From Mycolicibacterium sp. lyk4-40-TYG-92 (GTDB lineage: Bacteria; Actinomycetota; Actinomycetes; Mycobacteriales; Mycobacteriaceae), in assembly GCF_030209435.1 (NCBI RefSeq), contig NZ_JARVRX010000014.1, forward strand, positions 310,001 to 374,000: a stretch of 64,000 nt of DNA. Reading direction: 5' to 3'. The translations under genes were made by a program, and so were the position numbers. Of this stretch, positions 1 to 7,790 are shown in pieces. Under the pieces are notes generated by a model. It was not told the origin of the DNA. It saw only the letters and a list, made by a program, of their open reading frames with translations, and did not search any database. Position 1 is the first letter of the stretch. Every line of letters starts with the position of its first letter.

Positions 1-1138
1 ACAGGATGGTCGCCGAGGCGGTACCCGGCGCACCGTACACCTGCGCCAGCCCGACGCGGGGGTTACCCGGAACCTGCCGCTCCCCCGCCTCACCGCGCAG
101 CTGGCGCACCAGCTCGTGCATCTGACGCAGACCCGACGCGCCGATCGGCTCGCCGTTGGCGATCAGTCCGCCATCGGTATTGATCGGCAACGACCCGTGA
201 ATCTCGGTGGCGCCGTCGGCCAGCAACTTCTCCTGTTCGCCGTCGGCACACAGCCCGGTCTCGGCCATGTGGATGACCTCCGCGCCGGCATCGGTGTCCT
301 GCAGCTGCGCGATGTCGACGTCCTCGGGCCCGATGCCGGCGGCCTCATAGGCCGCCTTGGCGGCGTAGACCGTCGGCGACACGTCCTCGTCGAGCGGCGC
401 GGAGGTGGCATGCACCTCGTACGCGCCGTAGGTGCGGGTGCGAATCTCGCTGGCGCGCACATACACCGGCTTGTCGGTGTAGCGGTGGGCGATATCCGCC
501 CGGCACATGATGACCGCGGCGGCGCCCTCGTCGGGCGCGCAGAACATGTACTGGCGCAACGGGTAGTTGAGCACCGGCGAGGCCATGATCTCGTCGACGG
601 TGATCTCCTTGCGCCGGAACGCATTCGGGTTCAGGATGCCGTTCCGGAAGTTCTTGTTGGCCACCCGCGCCAGCGTCTCCTCGGAGATGCCGTGCTTGTG
701 GAGGTAGTGGTTGGCCTTCATCCCGAAGAACTTCGTGGTGACGAACTGACCATTGTTGGCGTACCACTGCGGCAGCGCGAGCTTGGCCGGGTCGTCGGTG
801 AAGGCGCCACGCGGGTGCTTGTCCAACCCGATGGCGATACCGATGTCGTACTTGCCCAAGCGGATGGTGTCGGCGGTCTGCTGGATGGCACTCGCCGCGG
901 TGGCGCAGGCGTTGAACACGTTGGTGAACGTGATGCCCGTCAGCCCTACCAGGCGCGTCACCGCATCGGGGTTGGACACCTCGTAGCTGCCACCGAAGCC
1001 GAACTGGATGTCCTTCCACTCCAGCTTCGCGTCGGTCAACGCGCTCTGGATCGCCTCGGCGCCCATCTCCATGGCGGTCTTGTCGAACCGGCCGAACGGA
1101 TGGATACCGACACCGATGATCGCTACGTCGTTGCTCAT
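1..1138 (-). CDS. Ltp/SCP-x type thiolase (lipid-transfer acyltransferase), 3' end cut by window edge
   Basis: The reverse-strand frame is open from the ATG at 1138 through the window edge, so the C-terminus is missing. The protein begins MSNDVAIIGVG and carries the thiolase nucleophile in FNACATAAS (Cys about residue 78). A later GLIANGEPIGASG loop is typical of the Ltp/SCP-x subgroup rather than biosynthetic thiolases. Its start overlaps the stop of the DUF35 gene (ATGA). Ltp proteins paired with DUF35 partners are known to catalyse retro-aldol cleavage of steroid side-chain CoA thioesters (Ltp2 with ChsH2), which makes a similar C-C cleavage here a reasonable inference. The substrate cannot be read from the sequence. 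Confidence 0.9.
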   Translation of the reverse strand, partial: MSNDVAIIGVGIHPFGRFDKTAMEMGAEAIQSALTDAKLEWKDIQFGFGGSYEVSNPDAVTRLVGLTGITFTNVFNACATAASAIQQTADTIRLGKYDIGIAIGLDKHPRGAFTDDPAKLALPQWYANNGQFVTTKFFGMKANHYLHKHGISEETLARVANKNFRNGILNPNAFRRKEITVDEIMASPVLNYPLRQYMFCAPDEGAAAVIMCRADIAHRYTDKPVYVRASEIRTRTYGAYEVHATSAPLDEDVSPTVYAAKAAYEAAGIGPEDVDIAQLQDTDAGAEVIHMAETGLCADGEQEKLLADGATEIHGSLPINTDGGLIANGEPIGASGLRQMHELVRQLRGEAGERQVPGNPRVGLAQVYGAPGTASATIL

Positions 1139-1560
1139 GCCGCCACCGGCTTGAACCAGAAGGTGACCAGCTCATTGCCGTCGGCATCGGTGGCGAAAGG
1201 CGCCATGGTGAGTTCGACCTCCATACCGAATTCCAGCTTCGCCGGATCGTTTTCAGTGAGTCGGCCCTCGACCCGGACGACGTCACCGAGTTGCACCAGC
1301 CCGACGCCGAACGGTACGAAGTCCTTGCCGATCGGCCCCGCGTACGGTGCGCCGGGCGGGAATCCCTGTGTGGTCCAAGCGATCACCGTGCCGCGACGCG
1401 GCAGCAGTACGTCGGACATCTCGGCCCTACTGCATTTCGGGCAGCGGTCCTGGCGGGGGAATGTGGTCGCCGCGCAGGCACCGCACCGGCTGCCGATCAG
1501 CTGCGGCTCAGCATCCGGCCACGTCGAGATTTCCGGGGCAAGCGCCTTCTGCATCGTCAC
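1135..1560 (-). CDS. DUF35 OB-fold / zinc-ribbon partner of the Ltp thiolase
   Basis: A 141-residue protein with an N-terminal rubredoxin-like zinc ribbon (CGAC near residue 28 and CPKC near residue 40), followed by a beta-rich OB-fold region. This is the DUF35 architecture found beside Ltp-type thiolases and acyl-CoA hydratases in steroid degradation clusters, where it binds the CoA part of the substrate and stabilises the partner enzyme. It lies directly upstream of the thiolase with a four-base ATGA overlap, so the two are probably translationally coupled and form one complex. A small conserved gene follows upstream with only a few bases between them. Confidence 0.9.
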   Translation of the reverse strand: MTMQKALAPEISTWPDAEPQLIGSRCGACAATTFPRQDRCPKCSRAEMSDVLLPRRGTVIAWTTQGFPPGAPYAGPIGKDFVPFGVGLVQLGDVVRVEGRLTENDPAKLEFGMEVELTMAPFATDADGNELVTFWFKPVAA

Positions 1561-1562
1561 TC

Positions 1563-1865
1563 CTAATCGCTCGCGGGGAGGGGTTTGGCTTCTTTGAGGG
1601 CGAGGGGTGTCGACCCGACGCTCAGCGTGCCCGCGCCGGCCTTCGTGACCAGCACCTCCGCCGCGGTGTCGTCGACATAGCGCTTACCCATCACGGTGCC
1701 GCTGCACAGCTCGGGGTCAGGAGCCACCGCATCGCCGACCTCGGCATCGAGCGCCACCATCGGGGCACCACCGCACCGCAGGTCATCGAGGCTGTCACCA
1801 GTCCGGACGACGATCACCTGGGTGTCACAGACCTGACTCCGCAGCCGGCTACCTGTCTTGACCAT
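1563..1865 (-). CDS. Small conserved hypothetical protein, first gene of the DUF35-thiolase unit
   Basis: A 100-residue protein without signal peptide or membrane segment. It contains two cysteines (DLRCGGAPM and ELCSGTVMG) and a YVDD motif. Function not recognised, although small proteins of this kind occur next to DUF35/thiolase pairs in actinobacterial lipid-degradation clusters. There is no Shine-Dalgarno sequence before the ATG at 1865. On the minus strand a GATAAT -10-like hexamer lies nine bases upstream, so the transcript may be leaderless. A 15-bp inverted repeat covers the same bases. Confidence 0.75.
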   Translation of the reverse strand: MVKTGSRLRSQVCDTQVIVVRTGDSLDDLRCGGAPMVALDAEVGDAVAPDPELCSGTVMGKRYVDDTAAEVLVTKAGAGTLSVGSTPLALKEAKPLPASD

Positions 1866-1880
1866 GAGAATCAGATTATC
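1866..1880. promoter_or_regulatory. Imperfect inverted repeat GAGAAT-N3-ATTATC over the promoter of the DUF35-thiolase unit
   Basis: GAGAAT CAG ATTATC forms an imperfect 15-bp dyad touching the start codon of the minus-strand gene at 1865. It contains the likely -10 (GATAAT on the minus strand). A near-identical element lies at 8675-8689 upstream of the LLM oxidoreductase operon. Operator function is inferred from this repetition and position. Confidence 0.5.
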
Positions 1881-1902
1881 AGATAGGAGAACGCTACTTC
1901 CA

Positions 1903-3138
1903 TCAAGTCAGCGAGTAGCGGATCGGCAGGTGTTTCAGACCGCCGACGAAGATGGTCGCGGTGTGCTGCGGAGTGCCCGCCAGCTCGATCGATCGCAGCC
2001 TCGGGATCAGCTCGGAAAAGAAACTGGTGACCTCCATACGCGCAAGGGCCGCACCCAGACAGAAGTGGACGCCGTAGCCGAACGCCACATGCTTGTTGGG
2101 GTCACGACCCACGTCGAAACGGAACGGGTCACCGAAGGTCTCTTCGTCGCGGTTGGCCGAGACGTATGACAGCAGCACCGACTCCCCCGCCGTGATCGGC
2201 ACGCCCCGGACGGTCGTGTCCGCGCGCGCGGTGCGCATGAATTCCTTCACCGGCGTCACCCAGCGGATCATCTCTTCCGTCGCCAGTGGCATCAGGCCGG
2301 GGTCCTCCTGCAGCCGCACAAGCTGATCCGGATTCTCGATCAGTGCATGCAGGCCACCGGAGACCACGGCGCTGGTGGTGTCATGGCCGGCGGTCGCGAT
2401 GATCACGTAGTACGAGACAGTGTCGATGTCCCCCAACGGTTCTCCCTCGAGACGCGCGTTGGCGATGGCCGACGCCAGGTCGCCGGTGGGGCTCTCGCGG
2501 CGGGCGGCGGTCAACGCGGTGAAGTAGTTGAACATCTCGAACAGCGCCGCACCCTTCTCCTCGGGAGTGACGCCCCGGGAGAATTCCGAATCGTCGGCGC
2601 CGAACAGTTCCTGGGTGTACTTGAGCATCCGGGGGAAGTCGGATTCGGGCAGTCCGAGCAGCGACATGATCACGTACAGCGGGTAATTCACCGCCACCTC
2701 TTGGACGAAGTCGCACTCGCTGCCCAACTCCAGCATCCGGTCGACGTAGCGTTTGGCGAGTTCATCGACACGAACACGCAAGTCCCGCATGGCCTTCGGC
2801 CGGAACCAGTCGGCGCCGATGGCGCGGACCAGCCGATGCTGCGGGTCGTCCATGTGAATCAGCGTGCTGATGCCCAGCGCCGCCTGATGCTCGTCGGCCG
2901 CGGAGGTCATCAGCACCGGCCGCGGCGAATTCGTGAACAACGTGTTGGCCCGTTCGATCGCCATGACGTCGTCGTGTTTGGTGATGGCCCAGAACGGCTT
3001 GTAGCCGGGCACGTCGACCTTTGACACCGGCGCGTGGGCACGCAGGAACGACAGTGCCGCATGGAGTTTCGGTTCATCGGCGTAGGCGGACGGGTCAGCG
3101 AACACACCAGCAGCGTCGGCTATGGTCGGGGCACTCAT
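1903..3138 (-). CDS. Cytochrome P450
   Basis: Soluble bacterial P450 of about 411 residues. The heme loop FGYGVHFCLG places the cysteine thiolate near residue 360, the I-helix has AGHDTT (oxygen activation) near residue 250, and the K-helix ExxR is EEMIRW. No membrane anchor. An upstream GTG at 3153 is in frame, but AAGGAG lies seven bases before the ATG at 3138, so 3138 is chosen. It follows the SDR gene by 45 bases on the same strand and precedes the DUF35-thiolase unit, suggesting hydroxylation of a hydrophobic sterol- or terpene-like substrate. No ferredoxin gene is adjacent. The CYP family number is not assigned. Confidence 0.95.
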   Translation of the reverse strand: MSAPTIADAAGVFADPSAYADEPKLHAALSFLRAHAPVSKVDVPGYKPFWAITKHDDVMAIERANTLFTNSPRPVLMTSAADEHQAALGISTLIHMDDPQHRLVRAIGADWFRPKAMRDLRVRVDELAKRYVDRMLELGSECDFVQEVAVNYPLYVIMSLLGLPESDFPRMLKYTQELFGADDSEFSRGVTPEEKGAALFEMFNYFTALTAARRESPTGDLASAIANARLEGEPLGDIDTVSYYVIIATAGHDTTSAVVSGGLHALIENPDQLVRLQEDPGLMPLATEEMIRWVTPVKEFMRTARADTTVRGVPITAGESVLLSYVSANRDEETFGDPFRFDVGRDPNKHVAFGYGVHFCLGAALARMEVTSFFSELIPRLRSIELAGTPQHTATIFVGGLKHLPIRYSLT

Positions 3139-3183
3139 GGGCGGCTCCTTCACTGTTGCGACGCCGACATGCCAGCGCGGAGA

Positions 3184-4323
3184 CTAGCTGCGTTCGTCCA
3201 CGCCTTGTCGTCGGACCTTACTGCTTGCCAAAGCGCCCGTTCCGTAAGTCTTTTCGATCAGCGCCCATGGATCGGCATAGGGACCGCGTCCCTCCAGTTT
3301 CCGTTGGATCGCGAGGAGCGTGCGCAGCACCGGACGGATCGCCGGTCCCAACACCTTCAGCGCAGCGCGGGCTCGCCCGAGGGATTCCGCAATCCAGGAC
3401 AGCGTCTCGGTCCACGAATGCTCCTGGAATTGCAGCAACTCCTGCGCTTCGGTGGTGTCGAAAAACCCGGTGAAGCCCCAGCCCCGGTCATCGCCCGGGT
3501 CACCGGGCAGACTCGCCGACGGCCCGAGGCGCCCGATGCCGACCGCATGCATGATGTCGTCCTCGACATCGCGGAAAGCATGCAGATGGGTGTCGTCACC
3601 GCCGATCAGCAGCGTCTTGCCGTTCACCGCATCGCGGCGGTCGACGGCGTTGGCGAAGGCGAGTGCGACGTCGCGGGCATCGACCGTGTGCAGCTGATTG
3701 TCCCGCGGTGTCGCGCGCATGAGCACGAGGTAGTCGGAGCTGAAGCTCGACATGACGTCGGTCGAGATCACTCCCCCCAGACGCAGGACTGCATACGGCA
3801 GCCCGCTGGCGCGTACCACCTCTTCGGCGAGCACTTTGTCCTCGCCGTATTGGTCGATCGGGTTCAGCGGGGTCTCGGCGGTGATGCGCTGCGGATGGGT
3901 GTACCGGTTGCGTGAGCCGTAAACCGACGCACTCGATGCGTCAACGAACAGCGGAAGCTCCGGAAGGGATCGCGCAGCCGCCACCAGATTGTGGGTCCCG
4001 TCGACGTTGATCTTGCGTGCCAGCAACGGGTTTCGGTAAGACGCGGGAGCCAGCATGGCGGCGAGGTGCACGATGGCCGCCGGCTTGTGCCGGCTCACAC
4101 ACTCGGCGATGGTGTCCGCGTCGAGCAGATTGGCGTACGCGACCACGAGTGTGCCGTCGCGTGACTGGGTGGCGAGCTCGCCGGCGACCGCGGTGGTCTT
4201 GTCGTTCTGCAGGTCCATGGCGATGACGGTTCGCCCTCGTCTGAGCAGGATCTCGGCGCACCGCTTCCCGACTTGTCCGAAGGCGCCGGTGATCAGTACA
4301 ACGTCGGCAATCTGGTCGCTCAC
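3184..4323 (-). CDS. NAD(P)-dependent epimerase/dehydratase, extended SDR (3-beta-HSD-like)
   Basis: About 379 residues. The Rossmann nucleotide-binding motif is GAFGQVG near the N-terminus (ITGAFGQVGKRCAE), with the acidic MDLQ turn typical of NAD-preferring enzymes. The catalytic Tyr-x3-Lys is YGEDK, preceded by the serine-rich strand SSASVYG. This is the extended SDR layout shared by sugar epimerases and 3-beta-hydroxysteroid dehydrogenases. The frame extends upstream to 4380, but GGAAAGGAAG lies directly before the GTG at 4323, which is taken as the start. It is the first gene of a unit running into the P450, and its promoter region is shared with the divergent TetR gene. A hydroxysteroid-like alcohol substrate is inferred from context only. 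Confidence 0.9.
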   Translation of the reverse strand: MSDQIADVVLITGAFGQVGKRCAEILLRRGRTVIAMDLQNDKTTAVAGELATQSRDGTLVVAYANLLDADTIAECVSRHKPAAIVHLAAMLAPASYRNPLLARKINVDGTHNLVAAARSLPELPLFVDASSASVYGSRNRYTHPQRITAETPLNPIDQYGEDKVLAEEVVRASGLPYAVLRLGGVISTDVMSSFSSDYLVLMRATPRDNQLHTVDARDVALAFANAVDRRDAVNGKTLLIGGDDTHLHAFRDVEDDIMHAVGIGRLGPSASLPGDPGDDRGWGFTGFFDTTEAQELLQFQEHSWTETLSWIAESLGRARAALKVLGPAIRPVLRTLLAIQRKLEGRGPYADPWALIEKTYGTGALASSKVRRQGVDERS

Positions 4324-4414
4324 GTCTTCCTTTCCGTTACGTGCCGGTCCCGCTGGGGGCACGCTTCTCTGCGAAGGCACTGGCCACGGCTTGCCCTCCC
4401 CGCTCCACAGAAGT

Positions 4415-4427
4415 ACTTACCATAAGT
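4415..4427. promoter_or_regulatory. Inverted repeat ACTTA-CCA-TAAGT in the SDR/TetR divergent promoter
   Basis: A perfect 5-bp dyad with a 3-base spacer sits in the 192-base gap between the SDR (minus) and TetR (plus) genes. On the minus strand it is part of GGTAAGTACTT. A related GTAAGTATTA sequence occurs at 6463-6472 upstream of the second target-like gene, the FadA thiolase. It is a candidate operator of the neighbouring TetR protein. Confidence 0.5.
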
Positions 4428-4515
4428 CTTACAGTAGATAGCCGGGGCAGTCGAGAGGACAGCACACGGTAGATTCAGCAGTTGCGCAGCATCGATCGTG
4501 ATGGAGGTGCCCACA

Positions 4516-5256
4516 GTGGCAAAGGTGGCAACCGCCGAGAAGCGCCAACGGCGCGAGCGAGGTTCGATCAACCCCGACGACATCATCAACGGCGCATTTG
4601 AACTCGCAGAACAGGTTTCGATCGACAACCTCAGCATGCCGCTACTGGGCAAACACCTCGGCGTGGGCGTCACGAGCATCTATTGGTACTTCCGCAAGAA
4701 GGACGATCTGCTCAACGCCATGACCGACCGCGCCCTGCGCGAGTACGTATTCGCCACACCGTATGTCGAAGCCAAGGATTGGCGATCGACACTGCGGAAC
4801 CACGCCCGTACGATGCGTGAGGCATTTGTGGCCAACCCGATTCTGTGCGACCTGATCCTCATCCGCTCTGCGCTCAGTCCGCGTGCCGCCCGCGTGGGCA
4901 TGCAAGCCGTGGAAAAAGCCATTGCCAGCCTGGTGGAAGCCGGATTACCGCCGCAGAGCGCTTTCGACATCTACTCAGCGGTGTCGGTTCACGTCCGCGG
5001 ATCGGCTGTGCTGCAACGCCTTCGCGAAAAGAACCTGGCCGACGAAAATCGGCTGGGCGATATCCAGGACGCCATGACCGTCGATGCCGAGACCACCCCG
5101 TTGCTCGCCCGCGCCGTTCAGGAGGGCCACCACTTGGGCACCGTCGACGAGAGCAATTTCGACTTCGGACTCGAGTGCATCCTCGATCAGGCCGAACGAC
5201 TGATCGAGGCCAACAAGAAGCCGGCGCCCCGCAGTCGCAAGGCGCCGCGCTCCTGA
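4516..5256 (+). CDS. TetR/AcrR family transcriptional regulator
   Basis: About 246 residues. The N-terminal helix-turn-helix region reads IINGAFELAEQVSIDNLSM followed by GVGVTSIYWYFRKKDDLL, the standard TetR recognition helix (SIYWYF). The C-terminal half is a ligand-binding/dimerisation domain (TetR_C-like), and the last residues are basic (KKPAPRSRKAPRS). A GTG at 4498 is possible, but GGAGGTG at 4504-4510 precedes the GTG at 4516, which is preferred. The gene is divergent from the SDR-P450 unit and convergent (6-base gap) with the FadA thiolase. Similar inverted repeats stand before both, so it probably controls both units and responds to an acyl-CoA or the pathway substrate. Confidence 0.93.
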   Translation: MAKVATAEKRQRRERGSINPDDIINGAFELAEQVSIDNLSMPLLGKHLGVGVTSIYWYFRKKDDLLNAMTDRALREYVFATPYVEAKDWRSTLRNHARTMREAFVANPILCDLILIRSALSPRAARVGMQAVEKAIASLVEAGLPPQSAFDIYSAVSVHVRGSAVLQRLREKNLADENRLGDIQDAMTVDAETTPLLARAVQEGHHLGTVDESNFDFGLECILDQAERLIEANKKPAPRSRKAPRS

Positions 5257-5262
5257 GCCGGG

Positions 5263-6438
5263 TCAGACCTCGATGACGACGGCGCCGCCCTGGCCTCCGC
5301 CGGCACACATCGCGGCAACACCGATGCCGCCACCGCGACGCTGCAGCTCATAGACGAGTGTGGTCACCATCCGAGCGCCCGACGCTGCGATGGGATGCCC
5401 CAGACTGCAACCGCTTCCGGAGAAATTGACCTTCTCCTCGTCAAGACGGAATTCCTTGCACGCTGCGATCGATACCGACGCGAACGCTTCGTTGACCTCC
5501 CATAGCGCAACGTCGGACGGTTGCAGTCCGGCACGCTGCAGCACCTTGTCGATGGCCCGCAGCGCGCCCAGGCCGGTGTCCCGCGGCGCGACGCCGGCGG
5601 CCGCCCACGCGCGCACGATGGCCATCTTCGTCAGATTCTCCGCCTCGGCGTAGGCGGCGTCGACGATCGCCACCGCGGCGGCGGCGTCGTTGGTGCCGCT
5701 GCTGTTGCCGGCGGTTATCGAGAAGCCTTCGATCTCGGGGTGCAGCGGCTTCAAGGCGGCGAGCTTCTCGGCGGTGGTGTCCCGACGGGGATGCTCATCG
5801 ACACTGAAGTCGATGACCGAGCCGTCCGGTAGCTGCACCTTCAGCGGCACGATCTCGTCGAGGAACTTGCCCGCATCGATCGCGGCAATGGCGCGCTGAT
5901 GCGACCGTGCTGCCCAGGCGTCCATCTCTTCACGGGTGATGCCCATGGCCTGCGCAGTGTTCCAGCCGACCGTGATCGACATGTCCTTGGCCGGCGCATC
6001 CGGCGTCTCGACGTGCGTCGGCGGCATCCACCGCTCTTCGAATTTCAGTTCCGGCCCCGGAATGCGCCAGTTCACCAGCGGCGTCATCGACAGCGACTGC
6101 ACGCCGCCGGCGATCAGGACGCGCTCCATGCCCGAGCCGATCTGCGCGGATGCGTTGCCGATGGCGGTGAGACTACCCGCGCAGTGCCGATTCACTGCCT
6201 GACCGGGCACCTGCTGCAGACCGCTCGCGTCGGCCGCATACCGGGCGAGATCGCCACCACCATAATGAGATTCAGCGAAGATGAGGTCATCGATCGCATT
6301 CGGGTCGACGCCGGACCGACGCACCACCTCGGGAAGCACCGTGGTGATCAGCGTCTCCGGCGGGGTGTTGACGAGGGTCCCTTTGAAAGAGCGGCCGATC
6401 GCTGTCCGGGCAGCACCGACGATGACGGGTGTGGGCAT
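5263..6438 (-). CDS. Acetyl-CoA C-acyltransferase (FadA-type thiolase)
   Basis: A full-length 391-residue degradative thiolase. The acylated cysteine is in NRHCAGS (Cys86), the NEAFA motif supplies the oxyanion and active-site loop, GHPIAASG contains the catalytic histidine (about 348), and CAGGGQGG near residue 378 holds the second catalytic cysteine. It would cleave 3-ketoacyl-CoA to acetyl- or propionyl-CoA plus a shortened acyl-CoA. It is monocistronic, convergent with the TetR gene, and has inverted repeats in its promoter. Together with the P450, SDR and Ltp-DUF35 pair it suggests side-chain or ring degradation of a sterol or terpenoid. Confidence 0.95.
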   Translation of the reverse strand: MPTPVIVGAARTAIGRSFKGTLVNTPPETLITTVLPEVVRRSGVDPNAIDDLIFAESHYGGGDLARYAADASGLQQVPGQAVNRHCAGSLTAIGNASAQIGSGMERVLIAGGVQSLSMTPLVNWRIPGPELKFEERWMPPTHVETPDAPAKDMSITVGWNTAQAMGITREEMDAWAARSHQRAIAAIDAGKFLDEIVPLKVQLPDGSVIDFSVDEHPRRDTTAEKLAALKPLHPEIEGFSITAGNSSGTNDAAAAVAIVDAAYAEAENLTKMAIVRAWAAAGVAPRDTGLGALRAIDKVLQRAGLQPSDVALWEVNEAFASVSIAACKEFRLDEEKVNFSGSGCSLGHPIAASGARMVTTLVYELQRRGGGIGVAAMCAGGGQGGAVVIEV

Positions 6439-6470
6439 TGCTCGACCTCAGTTCCTTGGATTGTAAGTAT

Positions 6471-6489
6471 TACTGTTGCGCTCACAGTA
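6471..6489. promoter_or_regulatory. Inverted repeat TACTGT-N7-ACAGTA upstream of the FadA thiolase
   Basis: Perfect 6-bp arms with a 7-base spacer lie 33-51 bases upstream of the thiolase start. The adjacent GTAAGTATTA (6463-6472) resembles the sequence at the SDR/TetR intergenic dyad, and ACAGTA is also found at 4431-4436. It is a likely site for the neighbouring TetR regulator, by inference. Confidence 0.5.
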
Positions 6490-6546
6490 TATGAGACGTG
6501 ACCGAACTCGGCGGTACCGTCACAGCGGGCATCGCTTACCATGCGA

Positions 6547-7404
6547 CTACAACCGCGCCGTTGCGGCGACTGCAACGTCAGTGGTCCGCAACGGACGGAT
6601 CATCCCCTCCTGCGTGAACGAGGCGATCAGCCTGCCGTCCTCGGTGTGGACTTGTCCACGCACATAAGACATTCCGGCGCCAACCTGGGTGCTTTCGTGG
6701 GAGTACAGCAGCCAACCGTCCCACCCGACGGGTTCGTGGAAGGACACGGTGACCGTCATCGGCGCGGTCGACACCGTGAGGTGGGCCTGACTGGTGCCGA
6801 CGCCCGCGTGCGCACGCATGGTCGTCGAGATCGACAGGTGGCCGGTGAAGTGCGCGAGCAGCGCCTTGGCCAGGTCATCCCGACGCGGGATGGGGTCATA
6901 GTGCAGCCACGCGTGCAACTCAGGTGGGCCGACCTCGTCGGGACTGTTGACGTCGACGACATCGACGAGGCGAAGTTCACGGCCGATCATCGGCATGGGG
7001 CTCGGATTCGACTCGGCGGGCGGCGCGATGGCGGGCAGATCCGCATGATGGCGGATCACGTCGGGTGTCGGGGTGTCGGCCAGCACCGTCACCGTCGCGC
7101 AGCGGCGGCCGTCCTGCTCCACGGCCACCACCGCGGCGGCAAAGCTCCGGCCGTCGTTGACCACGTCGACCACGAAGTCGACCGGTAGATCGACCTGCAC
7201 GGCCCGGCCGAAGATCGCGTGGGCGGAGCGAATCGTTTTGGCCGGCAACTGTTTTGCGACCGCGACGATCGACTGTGCCAACAGCTGCGTGCCGTCGACG
7301 ATGGCGCGTTCGCCACCGTCGCTGAAGCCACGGAATCGTCCAGGGCCTGCAGGCTGGACGTCGAACACCTCGAGCATTCCGGTGACGGAGGACGGAGTGG
7401 TCAT
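6547..7404 (-). CDS. Acyl-CoA thioesterase family protein (TesB-like double hotdog)
   Basis: A 285-residue protein with two hotdog halves. The first has GGERAIVDGTQLLAQ and IRSAHAIFGRAVQVDLPV (helix, then the H-x-x-F strand). The second includes HLSISTTMRAH and FHEPVGWDGWLLYSHES, the DW-like signature of TesB enzymes. The expected reaction is hydrolysis of acyl-CoA to fatty acid and CoA. It is the last gene of a three-gene operon, and its start overlaps the DUF427 stop by four bases. No signal peptide, so it is probably cytosolic. The chain-length or ring-substrate preference is unknown. Confidence 0.85.
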   Translation of the reverse strand: MTTPSSVTGMLEVFDVQPAGPGRFRGFSDGGERAIVDGTQLLAQSIVAVAKQLPAKTIRSAHAIFGRAVQVDLPVDFVVDVVNDGRSFAAAVVAVEQDGRRCATVTVLADTPTPDVIRHHADLPAIAPPAESNPSPMPMIGRELRLVDVVDVNSPDEVGPPELHAWLHYDPIPRRDDLAKALLAHFTGHLSISTTMRAHAGVGTSQAHLTVSTAPMTVTVSFHEPVGWDGWLLYSHESTQVGAGMSYVRGQVHTEDGRLIASFTQEGMIRPLRTTDVAVAATARL

Positions 7405-7790
7405 GCGTGCCCGTATCCGAGGACGGCAGGGTGGGCCTGGGCCACGCGAACGACAACTCGGTCCTGATAAAACGCAATGTGGTCACGCAGCCGCGCCACC
7501 TGTTGCGCCGGATCCTCGTAGCTCCAGCACACCGGTTCGTCTCCATCGTTGGCGAATCGCCAGTAGGTGGCCTGCCCTTTGAACGGGCAGCGGCTCGTAG
7601 CGTCTGGATCTCTGCGCAGTTCGATCTGCACATCCGAGCGTGGGAAGTAGAACACCAGGCCGTGGTCCTGCTCGTCGACGAGCAATGCCGCGGTCGTCGA
7701 GGCGACGAGCCGTCCGTCATACTCGGCCGTGATCCTGTTGCGGCGGCGATGGATATCGACACGGTAGTCGGGGCGGTCCGCGAAACTCAT
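7401..7790 (-). CDS. DUF427 domain protein
   Basis: A 129-residue single-domain protein. The DUF427 signatures are present: LVDEQDHGLVFYFPRSDV, then CPFKGQATYW, then the W-Y-x-x-P region (CWSYEDP) and a terminal HIAFYQDRV strand. DUF427 proteins are small beta-rich proteins of unknown biochemical role, common in actinobacteria and proteobacteria and often near oxidoreductases. Here it sits between an LLM-type F420 oxidoreductase and a thioesterase, with ATGA overlaps on both sides, so all three are made in step. No catalytic claim can be made. Confidence 0.9.
   Translation of the reverse strand: MSFADRPDYRVDIHRRRNRITAEYDGRLVASTTAALLVDEQDHGLVFYFPRSDVQIELRRDPDATSRCPFKGQATYWRFANDGDEPVCWSYEDPAQQVARLRDHIAFYQDRVVVRVAQAHPAVLGYGHA

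Noticed and set aside
116..1597. Long plus-strand reading frame of 493 codons opposite the thiolase and DUF35 genes
   Set aside because: Arg/Gly/Val-rich translation without domains. It lies antisense to two genes with clear motifs and is a high-GC frame shadow.
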